A DNA stretch of 64,000 nt from Anoplopoma fimbria (Eukaryota > Chordata > Actinopteri > Perciformes > Anoplopomatidae): assembly GCF_027596085.1 (NCBI RefSeq), contig NC_072465.1, forward strand, positions 17,996,207 to 18,060,206, read 5' to 3'. Shown one piece after another: positions 28,901 through 40,481 of the stretch. A model generated the notes under the pieces. It was not told the origin of the DNA. It was given only the letters and a program-made list of their open reading frames with translations, and did not search any database. The position numbers were made by a program, and so were the translations under genes. Positions within the stretch are counted from its first letter, which is position 1. Each line of letters starts with the position of its first letter.

Positions 28901-31306
28901 GCTGAAAGGTCAGCTGTGTGAGGTTTCATTCATTTTTCTGTGTCTCAATGTTGGTCCACAAAAAGAAAGACATTCATAGATGATTTTTAAGCCCATTTTT
29001 CAATGTTTTCTGGCAGTTTATAGACCAACTTAGAAAATGACTAAGAGGAGGCAACACAGATGAACAGGGTAAATATTTTAACACCAGGAAATGTCCCTAG
29101 TTGTTTCACTGAATTAAGACAATAATCTTTTGTAATACAAGTTTTCTAAAATGTTATATTAAAATATGCAAATAATGGATTATCTCTTGCTAACTTCTGG
29201 TGATTCAGAGAAATCTACAGACGCAAATAAACAAAGTGTAGCAAAATAAACACATAAATGTATATTTTGGGTGTTTCTCTCAAAGAGTCTGAAAGAAGAC
29301 ATGTCATGGAAGCAAAATAGCCCAAAATCAAAATCTAATAAACAATGTTTTTGCCTTTGTCTTAATTGAGGATATAACTACCAAATTAAAACAATACAAA
29401 TAATCATTAGTTGCAGCTCTAATTAATGTATTAGATATAGTGATAAAAAAAAAGTTAAAACAATTCCTGTGTTGATTCAATTTACAATTTTATGTTTATG
29501 TATTTTGTTTTCTGCACTTAATTTTTTTTTCACTAATTCAGAGGCAATTTGGAAACAGATGACGCCTGGTTAGTTATCTTTTGTAGAAACAAAAAATGAA
29601 CTTATCAAGATGCTAATTGGCATGCCTTATTACTAAAACATTCACTTTCCATGACATGTTTGACTTATTTTCTACCCCAATATTTAAAGCCTTACTCCAC
29701 TGGCAATATTAAACATACTTTTTTCATTGTGGCCTTTGTAGACTGGCTTTGTTAGCATATACAATATACAATATGTAAAAACTAAAGTCAAATTAGCCAG
29801 TCCTGAGGTTTGACTGCACTTTATATTCCTGGTAACGAGGAAGGTATCGGTTTTTGCACTAAAGTGCGTTTTGATTGGTAAGTAGAGGATATTTTTATCC
29901 TGCTAGTGTAGTCTGGTGGCTGAAAGAGCAAAGGTGAAGAATGAAGAGCAGTGCCGTGTGCCCAACAGGTGCTGCAACGCTTTTAGAGATTCTAATGAGA
30001 ATGGTCTTTTATTCACACAGTCATTTCTCAATGCTTTGCATCAGTCTGAGAAAGCATCCTCACAGCGCTTATGCACTTATGTAGAATTCACCAGAGACAT
30101 TTGCCAGAGGCATTAAGTGTTTGACACTGGACCTCATTGAGGCGTTGGCTCTGGTGAGTTTGGTGTCAGTAACAAATCCTCAAACAAAAAATAAGCAGCT
30201 AATGTAATGTAATATGACAAACTAGTGACTCTACACCCGCATTAAGACGGGCATGAATACAAAGCAGGCATTGAGCCTGACTACACTGGTGGATGGCTGG
30301 TTGTCACACACACACACAGACATAAAGACACTCATCTGCAGATGTACAAAAACTCATTTCACAATGCTCTTGTTAACTTGTTCCCACAGAATGATGGCGT
30401 CTCTTCAGGGGGTTTCACATTGAGCCTTTTCTTATGAAGAGTCGTTTATCACGAGCTTCGGTTGATTCAAAGCCCTTCGTGATGTAGCCATTTGAAATTA
30501 TTCGACTACTCTCTGACATGCAAACTCTGTACACATCTTAAGAAACTCTCGGAACTGAGGATATGCCTCCCTTTGTGGTATATATTTATACCATGTACAG
30601 CCAAGCTACTCACTTTGCAAGCATATCTGATTTATAGTGCGTAGGTTCAAACATAGCTCTTCTCATTAGCTTTTACACTGTCAAAACCTCACTGAACTTT
30701 ATGTGCTTGAGCAAAAAGTGTGCTTCTCTTTCTTAGCTATAATTCATAGGAATAATCTTTAAGAACCTCTTTCTATATTTCTATTTTTAATGGAAACAAA
30801 TGGCCCCATTTGAACTAAAAATAAATGCGTCCATACTTTCTGGTCAGACACAGACAGTCAATCCAACTGAAAGTCTCGATCTCTTATTGTAACATTGACG
30901 TGCACACAGTGTGCACCGTCACTCCCATCCATGCACGGCGTGCCCTGCATGTTAAGGAGAAGCACTCGGGAGAATAGGCTATATTTCATCACCACAGGAG
31001 CGCCCGCATTAACTACTGATGCAAATTTATACAGAGCATGGCAGATTCTTTCTTCTGCTTTCCTGCATCACAGTGCTGTAATGCAGTGAGGGATGAGAAG
31101 TGGGATGTCTGATGGAATAGGAGACTATTTACAGTCACGCTGAGCCGTATAACAAAGATTTAGCATTTTTCAGCTCAGGTAGCTCATGTTAGCTGCAGCA
31201 AGGTGACAGTTTTGCAGATTAGACTTTGAATTAAATTTTTCTATGAATGTAAGTTCTATGTAAGTTTTTCAATTTGTGTCGACTGTTATCTTGTCCCAAA
31301 CCTCTG

Positions 31307-31361
<55 letters not shown>

Positions 31362-32021
31362 CCCGTCTGCCCTGTGGAGTATTGTAGAAGATGAACACTG
31401 GTGTTTGGGGAAACAGCTCAGCATGTGTCTGCAGAAGGCTGAACAATGTAACTAGCGGGCACGGAGGAAAAAAGAGGCCAGCAGTACTGGGCACAGAGAG
31501 GCAGATATGCAGAGTCAGCAAACACTCAGGTGAGTGGTTCAATGACGCAGAAAACGCAGCGTGGACGTGAACTGCACACTGGAAGCTGCTCTCAAGATGT
31601 ATGATTTCATTACGAACATCTTTCATCGGGGCAGCTTTGACCTGATTGAGATAAGAAAGTGTATTTTTACACTGGTAGGGAAGTTAAACATTCACTCAAA
31701 CTAACACCACACTTACTTCATTTACACATTTACACAAACCCCACAGATACACACTCGTAATCATACAGTGCCAAAATGAGCAGGATTAGCCCCCCCCGTG
31801 AAAACTGCTGTTGTTCATACCTTTAAAACTCTCCCAGCAGTTCGGTAGTGTACACAGCAGATCGAGCAGTGACAAATTTAGCTGCTTTAAAGTGGTGGAG
31901 ATAAGTGACTATTAAATCCGGGAGATGTGTTCACTGAGCGAACAGTATTCAGCTTATATGCATCCACTTAAAATTTTGCAATAACCTCACTTTTCTATGT
32001 GTGTGTGTGTCAGAGAGATAG

Positions 32022-32083
<62 letters not shown>

Positions 32084-35000
32084 GGAGATTAAGAGAAAAG
32101 GGAGGCACAAATGTTCAAAATGCGAGAAAAATAACTACAATCCTTTGAAACAATGCAGCAATGTATGAAATGTCTTAGAAAGCAAAGCACTTTGTCCTCA
32201 ATAAATCCAGGAGCTCCAATAAAACACTTTGTGTTCAGTCGTGTGCTGCAGCAAAAAATTGCCTTTTGTGGAGCAGGGAGGGATGCGACAAGCGTCAGGT
32301 CAAAATTAGTTTTGCAAAAAGAAAGTGAAGCATTGTGTTGTGCCCCCTATTCAGAAATATAACACAAAAATAAATGCAGAGAGACTTAGAGTTTGTTCCT
32401 CTTCGTCTTGGAAGCAATTGTTGACAAAAAAAAAAGATGTGATAAAGCTCCAGCACGGCCACTGAATGGACCATGTAATGAGATTTTTTATGTAGTATAT
32501 AAATATATTTTCTTAACTTTCTGTGCCATCATCTTTTTGTTACTTCCTAATAGCAGACAGGTTGACCATCTTCACCTTCTGCTTTTAAACCAGAAACAGA
32601 AAGTATTCCCTCTGCATAGATATAAATGAATGCCTACATGTTATTAAAAACAAACTATCATTTATATACCTACATTTTTATAATTAAAGAAAGAAAGGGA
32701 ATTGTCATTGCATGTAATTCATAATGACTAAGTAATCTTAGTCAATGTTGGTCCAGACAAAAAACCTGCCAACCTTATATCATTCCCATCAGCCTGAGCT
32801 CTGTTTTGTCAGCTGTTTGCCAATGTCCAGTGTGTTAGCATTAGCATGCTAACACATTGGACATTGGACTAAGATAGTGAAAATAAGTAGATATCATACC
32901 TGCTAAAGCTCAGCATGTTAGGATTTTCATTGAAAGCATGTTAGCATGCTGACGTTAGCATTTAACTCAAAGAACCATGTGTCTAAGTTCAGAGTCACCG
33001 AGCTGCTAGCATGGCTTTAGAACAATGGCTTCTTGACGTCTCCTGTCACACCGGTTTCACATTCGTTCATATTGGAGCAAAACTATAAATAAGAATAGTC
33101 CCCCTGACCTTGTGGTCACCATGAAATCCCAAACGTCCCTGCTTTGATTCCAGCTAAGGACGACTCTCCCTATGTGTCTTGTTTATTTCTACTGGCTGAT
33201 TAAATACCAAAATTGAACAACTAATTATAAAATGCGAGAATGTAGAAACATGTATTAGTAACAAAGTCCATTCCCTGGAGTATTCCCTTCACTCTGTGTT
33301 TGATTTTTTCATACCATAACACCCACAGTCAAAGTGTGGGTGGAGGTGCAGCATGCAGCACATGCTGTATTATCCTACTCTAGCAGAGTAACTGTCTTGT
33401 CATGCTCTCAGTAACTGCTCAGCAGTTCATGAAGCTCAACATCTCCTCAAAACAGCATCTACAGTCAGTGAGGAGACCAGTGTCAGTCAAAGATAAGATG
33501 TTGGTCTCCAGACCAAGAGCAGGCACTTCAATTCTAAAAGAAAACACCGAACTAATGCAGTCAGTAAACGCCCATCGGTTTATTGATCACCCCAAGGCAA
33601 AGTCTGCTAATGAAGATGCATGTGATCCCCTACCATGAAGAACTAGAGGAGCGAATGGACCTTAATGCATGTAATAATGACTCAATCAAATGTAGCACAC
33701 TGCTGTACATTGATTTAACCAAAACATAATCTACCTTTAACTGAACACATATATTTAAAGCAGCTTATGTAGATTCATGGAATATGTCTAACTGGCCTGA
33801 GGCTGTCGCTGTGAGTCATGATGTACTGACTGACAGGCAGACGAGGTCCACCACTCTCAGCTCAACTGGGGTTCTTAAATCCAATATGGGGATTAGAAGA
33901 GAGAGGTAGATCTAAATCGGGCCTGTAACTACTCTGATTGAGCGATTTTGAGTGCTGGCGGGGATACCAAGGGACTATAGGATCAATAATGTAAGTAAGC
34001 ATAAACCAATGTGAGGGACGTATCAGGCCAGTTCAGCAATGGTCACAGTTATTATTTGTGTATTTGATATATCTGATTGGGCTTTTCCCAAGAGAAGTAA
34101 AGTTCATTATGTCGTTCAAGAATGATGTTAGCTCTTCTGGGATTAGATTCAGTACACACCTGCACTGAAAATGACTCAATTAAAAAAGCCATTTAAAGAG
34201 CCTCTCTCTCTGAATTATATTACTATCGGGCTCGATGGCCGGCAGCCCGGGAGTCTAATAGGGACGAGAACATTGGCCATAAGCCAGCACCTTGACCTCC
34301 CTGAGCAGAGACATGAGGATGGCTCTACTGCAGAGAGAGAGAATGAAGATATTTAGAGTTATAGTCCTCTGTGGACTGTGGACAACCTTACACCGCACCG
34401 ATCCTCACATCACTTCGGTCCAATGGAGCAGAAAGGTGACTGAAACCGCTGCACTGTCAGGGCACGGTCATTTGGGCAAGAAGGAGCCTCGTCTGAGCGT
34501 GCAGGGATTTGTGCCAACACAGTGAAAGTGCACATGAGGCTTTTTTTCCTTGTAGCTGTTAACAGTTATGGACATTTTGTTTCCGCAAGAAGTAGGACAG
34601 AGTGTTGGTAAAACAGACAGCAAAGATAAAGAGGAGTAAATTCATCCAGCGCCGAAGAGTCAACACAAAGAAAGTCATGATGTAGTGAATAATGCATGTT
34701 GTTCACAGAAACAGAGTTTTCAACTGCCGTTTGCCTGGGGCAAAATTATAGCATGGCGCAAAGATGCACAAATGTAAAGGACAAGAGGACACTTTTGCTA
34801 GTGTTTAGCTTGACATGTGTTTAGCTTGACATGTGTCCATGTAAGCATTTGTCTAAGCACTTGTATATCTCTGCACAGAAGAAGGACAATGTTTTATCTC
34901 TCTTATAAGTTCTGGAACACAGCTATACTATCAAGATGAAGCAGCGTTTGTGTACTGACTAACAGCTCTTGTTCTTCTCATTATAACTTCACTTTCTCAT

Positions 35001-37620
35001 AAAAATTGTTATTTGTTCTGCAAAAACTTGTCAGTCCCTTAGAATGAAACCCAATTTCAATGCACCAAAACCCAACAGCAGCCTAACTGGAGCTGTGATT
35101 TGCATATCTGTTAGATTTGCCCCTCTTGCTTGTGAAATTCATTCTGACAGCTAACCCGTTCATTGTGGCCCAATCAAACAGAATTTGTGCAAGGCAGATT
35201 GTGTTTACACTTCACATCCCACTTTCATGCGGCCTTTCGTGATAAAACACAGTGGGCTGAATAAAAAACAGATATGGCATTTTTAGAAATCAGTTGTGTT
35301 TACTTGTGGTAAGAGGAGTAGCAGCATCTGAGTTTTTCTTCATCAGTAAACATCTGTGGTACCCAACCTGGAGATTGCTAGATAAATCTGAGGGGTTCGT
35401 GGCAGGATTAATAAGCACACCACCTCTCTAAAACAGCTTAAACAAAAACTGAACCTTATAACCTTCATGAAGGGAGGATTTGTTGCAGGACTGTTGTGTT
35501 ATAGACAGTATTAGTTTTGACAAAGTGTACCTAATAAACTTGCAAACTGAGTGTAAACTGTATCTTACAGTTGTAGTGTCTCTTAAGAATGTTCATTTTC
35601 TAATTATTACCCTGTGCTGCACTTTCACGTTTCAAAAATGTCAGGCTTTTATTTTGAAGGCTAGACTGTCTCTGCAATCAGGCATAATGTTATAGGATAT
35701 AAATCTTCAGAACTGCCACACCCTCTTCTTGTTTTACCTCCCTTTTATACTGTGTAATGCCCTCCAGATAAACTGGCTTGAGTCACACATATAGCACAGG
35801 GCTGTGAAAAACACACGGAGATTAACATAGGCCCGACATATGTAACAAACTCAGCATGCATTAAATGTTTGACTTTTTAAGTGTTTGTGTACATATTATT
35901 TGCACATAAATCCTGAGAGGGTCGCCCTCACTGCTTGCCATAAAAAACATCAAACTAGAGTAACACCCATTAGATCTGCGCCACTCCAAAACCACTCAGT
36001 AAGTACAGATGTTTACAGCATTCTGCCTGTATTAAGTAGAATATTAATCAGGCCCTTAACCTTTCAACAGTGTTATGCCCTTCAACACAGTATTAAGCCC
36101 ACAGATACATTAAAACAAAGTGCATTATTGATATAATGGGCAGCCTCGTCCAAAGTGGGGCGAACAACAACAGCAAAGAAAACAACAATCCACTGCACCA
36201 GATTTTCATGTTTATCTTCTCAAATACCTCCACGTATCAAACAGGCGAAATAGATCCCAACAGATGAAATCCTGCAACACAGGCCATTAAGAAACACGTG
36301 TTAAGGAGCATGAATTTTCCAGCTGCCGTGTTTCCATTATTAGCTGCGCAAAGTGCTGTCTTAGCGCTGTTGTTGTTAATGACACTCGCTTTGAAACTCC
36401 ACTCAACACACTTCTATCTCTCCAGGTGGTAATGAAGGGAAACACGGGAATTTTAAAACTAATGTGGCAAACTCAATATATGGGATCCAGCTCGAAAGGC
36501 AGTTTTATTTTGATGTCTGCCCTGGGCTCTCCTCATTATCCATCATAACACTACGTGAAGAATCACTTTACATTTATGGCTGAGTGGAGGCATCAAAGGC
36601 ACTGACTAAGTTCTCACAGCACGACTCCAGGAGGAGAGATGCCAGGTCAGATGACGGAGGATGCAGCGGACACTTTCTTTCTGGAGGCAAGTCAATCTTC
36701 GCTCTTTCTTCCTCCCGAGGGAAATATGTATTCTGACCATGTGAATTACATAATAAGATATCACTTGAAGTGTGCTTCATTTGCAGCGCTCCAAGGTTGT
36801 GTTCAATGTTCCTCTGCCCCTGAAGATCTTGATAGATTCAGTTTTCAATAATTCAACTATCAGTCTGAGCTCTGAGAGCATCTGTGAGAGTGGCTGAGCC
36901 TGTCAGACTCAACCTCACTAATACTGTGCACCAACATTATAAATACATTTCAGCTGTCTTATTGGTTTTACACCTGACAGTAAGACATATCTAGATCTGC
37001 TGCTGCGACAAGCAGAAATGTCCAGCTCTGTTAACAAAACACTAACGTATCCACTAAACAGCCTACTTTCCTATCTCCCCATAAAGTGCCCCTCTTTGTC
37101 CAAATGCAACCAGACCCTGAGTTCAACCTGTGTATTGTCTGAAAAATACAAGCTTTTGTAGCTTGTTCTTTGAAATACAATAGTACACAAGTTAATTATT
37201 TGACCTGCCTAACAGCAACTTGCTGAGCATACAGAAACATCAACCGCAATCTAAATTATATTTCTTCTTGCCCTTTACATAAGCACGCACATCTCTGACA
37301 TCCGTCCTAAAAATAACCCAGTTTTTTCTTTGTTCGCCCCCCCAAAAAGCAACCCAGGAAGATTTAAACGATGATGCTTTAATCTTTTGTACCTAATACT
37401 TCTTAGCACCTGCAAAATTCAAATAGCAATACCATTGAGGATGGTATCGGGAAGCAATGCAGATGTTGGAGATCAGTAACGCTGACGTGCGGGACGTGCA
37501 GCTGGCTAATGATTTGTCAGAAGATTGTAATTGTGGCTACTCACTGGCTTGCATGAGCTGTCCCTGGCGTCCAAACACCTGGGAGAAGGTGGCATGGCTG
37601 CAGGTGAGGGTGTCCTCCAT
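19786..37620 (-). CDS. kazn: kazrin-like protein, N-terminal two coding exons (partial gene)
   Basis: Two exons join in phase (exon 1 leaves one A, exon 2 supplies CG). They give 78 residues from MEDTLTCSHATFSQVF through GQLMQATVQSLNSLNDQ and PCSLAHEDQAFMPGE to LRKSMTLMRHLLMDAQ. The sequence is helix-prone with heptad-like Leu/Met spacing, suiting the start of a coiled coil. Kazrin is a coiled-coil protein with C-terminal SAM domains in long forms, linked to periplakin, p120-family catenins, desmosomes and endosomal trafficking. The name rests on recalled similarity and on synteny: human KAZN follows PRDM2 in the same orientation and has very long 5' introns. The start at 37620 has G at -3 and G at +4. 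Later exons should lie left of the window; I found none in 1-19785. Confidence 0.68.
22339..22374. repeat. 36-bp perfect palindrome
   Basis: Arms 22339-22356 and 22357-22374 are exact reverse complements (gaataatgaaacatttta / taaaatgtttcattattc) with no spacer. It is AT-rich and lies in the large kazn intron. Confidence 0.95.
24387..24520 (+). mobile_element. L2-type LINE 3' tail (or SINE sharing it)
   Basis: The sequence GCGACAGACTGGCGACCTGT, CCAGGGTGTACCC, TTCGCCCATTGACAGCTGAG, ATCGGCTCCAGCACCCC and GATAAGCAGATTACGGAAAA, ending in (ATGG)n, is the near-universal fish L2/CR1-like 3' end. No reverse-transcriptase frame precedes it, so it is a 5'-truncated copy. Confidence 0.85.
24593..24762 (+). 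repeat. dispersed fish repeat, family A copy 2
   Basis: It shares TTAACATGCTCACAATGACA, ACTATGTTGACCATCTT, GGCTAATTAGCACTAAACAC and ACAGCTGAGGCTGATGGGAA with copy 1, in the same orientation. It lies about 75 bp downstream of the L2 tail. Confidence 0.65.
27376..27436 (+). mobile_element. (AAGAT)5 plus LINE-like 3' end fragment
   Basis: Five exact AAGAT units (27376-27400) run into AATCCTTTATTAGTCCTGCAGCGTGGAAATTTGCAG. That combination is a familiar terminal signature of a fish retroelement whose 3' tail is a short tandem repeat. Only the end is present. Confidence 0.55.
28985..29424. repeat. degenerate copy of repeat family B
   Basis: Two islands, TTTATAGACCAA near 29018 and ATAATCATTAGTTGCAGCTC near 29401, match parts of the repeat seen better preserved at 39801-40096. 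The DNA between is AT-rich and unrecognised. Weak. Confidence 0.3.
31311..31358. repeat. (CT)n microsatellite
   Basis: An uninterrupted CT run of about 48 bp in the kazn intron. Confidence 0.98.
32021..32083. repeat. (GAAA)n microsatellite
   Basis: About 15 GAAA units, preceded by a short GT run (31999-32010). The strand is purine-only over more than 60 bp. Confidence 0.98.
32770..33019 (-). repeat. dispersed fish repeat, family A copy 3 (inverted)
   Basis: The reverse strand carries the order of family A (AGGCTGATGG, TTAGCAGGTATGATATC, CATGCTAACATGC). It also contains TGTTAGCATTAGCATGCTAACACA, a local near-palindrome. Repeated GTTAGCATGCTAAC motifs make ends hard to place. Confidence 0.55.
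34802..34833. repeat. two-unit tandem duplication
   Basis: The 16-mer TGTTTAGCTTGACATG occurs twice back to back without mismatches. Confidence 0.9.
35395..35552 (-). mobile_element. truncated MITE, family D (TTTATTAGGTACACC end)
   Basis: On the minus strand it starts CAGTTTGCAAGTTTATTAGG TACAC and continues CAACAGTCCTGCAACAAATCC and CTTCATGAAGGTTATAAGG. It resembles one end of the element at 58694-58974. The second terminal repeat is missing, so it is a half copy. Confidence 0.6.
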
Positions 37621-37640
37621 GGCTGTCCCACTGGCACACG
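37545..37640 (-). CDS. kazn: kazn first coding exon
   Basis: A pyrimidine-rich CTTCTCCTCAG acceptor is followed by 20 nt and then the start ATG in the context GCCATGG. It encodes 25 residues plus one nt, ending at GCCA|GTGAGT. The GC and CpG content stands out from the flanking AT-rich intron. The clean splice signals and phase match to the exon 17.6 kb away support it. Confidence 0.78.
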
Positions 37641-37782
37641 CTGAGGAGAAGGAGAGAGGAGGGGGATGAGGGAAGGTCAGCAACACTGCGTCACATCAAG
37701 ACAGAAAAGAGGAGAGAGGTAAAAAGAGAAAGAAAGAAGAGGGAGACAAAAGCGTAGGGGGAGTTGGGGGGTGAATACTTGC

Positions 37783-37981
37783 CTTCAGTTGCAGAAGCTG
37801 CTGTGTGTGATCTCTGGTGATGACTGCTCGAATCTGGACCTGTACTGCTGTTGCTGTGCTGCTGCTGCTGCTGCTGCTGCTGAGGAGCGAAGTACAGCCC
37901 CTCGCTGCTCACACCAATATGAGCAGAATTGCTCGCCGCACAGATAATGGAAGGGGGTGTGCCTGCCTGCCTGCCTGCTTG
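37783..37981 (-). other. candidate kazn upstream exon with GC donor and poly-Gln frame
   Basis: On the minus strand CTGAAG is followed by GCAAGT, the classic non-canonical GC 5' splice site, 142 bp before the 37640 acceptor. The frame entering this donor is open from the TGA at 37984-37982 and includes GLYFAPQQQ, a Gln run and a Ser/His-rich stretch. It would join the next exon in frame. No ATG occurs in this frame, so it is probably 5' UTR unless a non-AUG start or another upstream exon is used. Confidence 0.4.
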
Positions 37982-37984
37982 TCA

Positions 37985-38330
37985 GCGTGTAAGTGTGTGC
38001 GCGTGAGAGAAAGTTCTCTGAATGTGTGCCTGTGAGAGCATTTTTGCTGTGCGTGTGTGAGGGAGAGTAACACAGCGTGGTAGAGCAGGTAGCAGAGCTG
38101 CTGTAGGCACAGTTGCTCTGCCAGCACTCTGATCTTGTGTTCGTCTGTACAGGCTGACAGTCCTCTGCGGCTCCAGACAGGATGGGATGAAGGGAAGAGC
38201 AAAAGAAAAGGGGAGGCGAGGGGTGAGCGCCGCGTCTACGGCAGGTAGAATGTCAATCCTCCCCCCGTCACCAGTGTGAGGAGACAGCAGCGGTTGTCCT
38301 CTGGGCACAGGACGGGACTGTTGTTTTCTG
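37985..38330 (-). promoter_or_regulatory. probable kazn 5' flank/promoter, CpG-enriched
   Basis: This stretch is clearly richer in CpG than its surroundings (about 15-20 CpGs by eye, including gcgccgcg near 38227) and sits directly upstream of the candidate kazn 5' exon. It is followed at 38340-38400 by a pyrimidine-rich tract of CCTCCC repeats. No TATA box or other specific element was recognised. Confidence 0.4.
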
Positions 38331-39800
38331 ATCTGTGTGAATATGCCCCCCCTTTTCTCTCCTCCCCCTCCCTCCTCCCCTCTCCTCTCTACAGCCCTCA
38401 TTTGCTGTGCCTCAGCAGTAACATCTCTCTCTCACACACATATCTTACTCTCTCCACCCCACCCCATGCAAATCCCCTCGATCCATCTTAAAGCTCGGGC
38501 CGCTGCTGGGAAACAGATTCTAGCAAACTCGAGTGCTTCATCTTCCCCCAGTGCTGAGGGGGAAAAAAAGAAAAGAGGATGAGAAAGTGGAGGGGTTGAA
38601 TAAAAAGTGAAAAGTAGGGCTGGTACAGCTGGTGGTTTCCAGAGGCTTCATCTTGAAAAGGAATTGTAGAAAACTGCTGAGTATAAAATTAGAATTAGCT
38701 CATACTCAACTGAAAAATAATTCTTGTAAACTCCTACTTGCCTCGCTGTGTATGAGATATACTGGCATGTGTGAAAAAACTCTACTTGCTGGAGCAAAAA
38801 GGTACATAAAGGTGTAGTGATAAATAAATTAACAGATTCACAAATGAGCAAACGTTACAAGGTCTTAAAATACCTTCTCAGGCACAGATATTGTACTCAC
38901 TGTGCAGCCGTTGGCATGGAGACCTCTTCCACAGACAAGACTCTGACATTCCAACCTATTATTCACCCCTGCACTGTCTAACCTTTCTGCAGCGTGTAAA
39001 ACCTGCGTTAAACAGCCGATTTCCTCCCAAGCAACAAAAAAAAAATAACTTTGCCAGGAAGCCTATTGTCATGGAGCCATCTCTCACACCAGCGCTCTGC
39101 GAGGCAAGCCCACTGGGGACCTGACCGCAGCACTTACATCCCCGCATCACATCCTCCTGTTTTGAAAGGAAATGGCAGGACGCTCAGCGGGCCTCAGTGG
39201 GAAGTTTGGAGGAAGGCTCGGGTGGTGGGCTGACTTAAGCAGGTGGTTCTGCAGGTGAGAAGAAAACAGACAAGACATGAAAACCCAAATAAATGTGAAA
39301 TAAATGTGTTTTTGCTTAAGAGCAGGTTAAGGAAGTTGGAAGCAGTAACAGACAGCATGTGGTAGCATATAAACACGACTACAATCTGCAGAATACTGAG
39401 GTCAAACTGGGCGCAGACATTTTACAAACAAGGAGAAGACTTCAGACGAAACTTCACTTTCAAGTGTAGGAGACTAATGCCCAGCAGAATACATCTCCTC
39501 TCCCTCTTCATCAGCTTTAATGCTATTCTCTTTGAACAGGAAGTAAAGGCAGAGTGGGGTTTTTTTTTTTCAGAGGCTGTATATTGTCATGTATGAGCAG
39601 CTGTCATTCCCTCCCACTCTGTCTCCCCATCACTGGCGGGCTATCATTCTCTCAAAGACAAATAACAGTATTGTTTAAAACCAGCGATCCAGTCTGATCT
39701 AGATTCTTTATATTCCACTAGATCTTTTTTTGTAAGAAAAGGAAAACACTAGCTCATTTTTTTTGAAGCTACAACGATGCTGTTCACACTCATGCTGAAA

Positions 39801-40096
39801 CGAGTAGTTGATTGATCGATTAGCTGAGACAGAAAATGAAAAGGCTGCAATTCTGATGAATTAGTTAATCATTTAGAAGCCCCCAAAAGACTGGATCTAG
39901 CTTCTCTAATGTGAGGACTTGATCTGTTTCACATTATTGTATCTTTAGTTTTACTCTGACAAATCAAACAAATTAAAGACATTGAGAATTTGCGATGGGC
40001 ATATATTACACTATTTTCTAACATTTTATCAACATGACAATTAATTGATGGCTCCAGGAAAACATCAGATTTAAAGATAATGAAAATAATCAATAA
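39801..40096. repeat. dispersed fish repeat, family B
   Basis: It carries GATTGATCGATTAGCTGAG, AGCTTCTCTAATGTGAGGA, CGATGGGCATATATTACACT, TTTTCTAACATTTTATCAAC and AATGAAAATAATCAATAAC, the ordered signature of a very common percomorph repeat. It lies between the kazn 5' end and prdm2. Confidence 0.65.
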
Positions 40097-40232
40097 CAAA
40101 ACATAATACTATACCAAGGCTAAGTATTCTGTAGTATACCAGCTCTCTGTAATCAAATTACATACAAATGAATACGATAAACATCATATTAACATCGGTA
40201 TGTTTGCATTGGTTTTTAATTCTTTATTTAGT

Positions 40233-40481
40233 TTAAAGAGTAACTTAACTCCTCCCTGACAATCCTGTCTTTGCTTTTCACCTTGCTGCAGTGCAGGATA
40301 AGTGTTCTTTCCAGACCTGGTGACATCACTGTTGGGTGTGACTACAGGTTCAACAGAGCACACGGCCGAACACCCACCACACCTTACAGTGATGCTGGGT
40401 GGTTTCAGAGGTGAAACTTGAAATGTTCAACCAGAGAGGAAACAAACACTGCTTTTCAAAACGGTGTTAAGTTACTCTTAA
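40233..40481. mobile_element. TTAA-flanked MITE with inverted termini
   Basis: The left end TTAAAGAGTAACTTAACTCC (40233) and right end GGTGTTAAGTTACTCTTAA (to 40481) are inverted repeats with TTAA outside both. The interior (ACCTGGTGACATCACTG, GTTCAACAGAGCACACGG) is non-coding. About 250 bp. Confidence 0.65.

Larger units (their letters stand above)
19944..37544. other. 17.6 kb kazn first coding intron
   Basis: The span is bounded by GTGAGT (37544) and TTTTGCAG (19944) on the minus strand, with matching phase. It contains microsatellites (31311, 32021), the L2 tail, repeat families A, B and D, a 36-bp palindrome and T/A homopolymers. No internal gene was seen. Confidence 0.7.
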
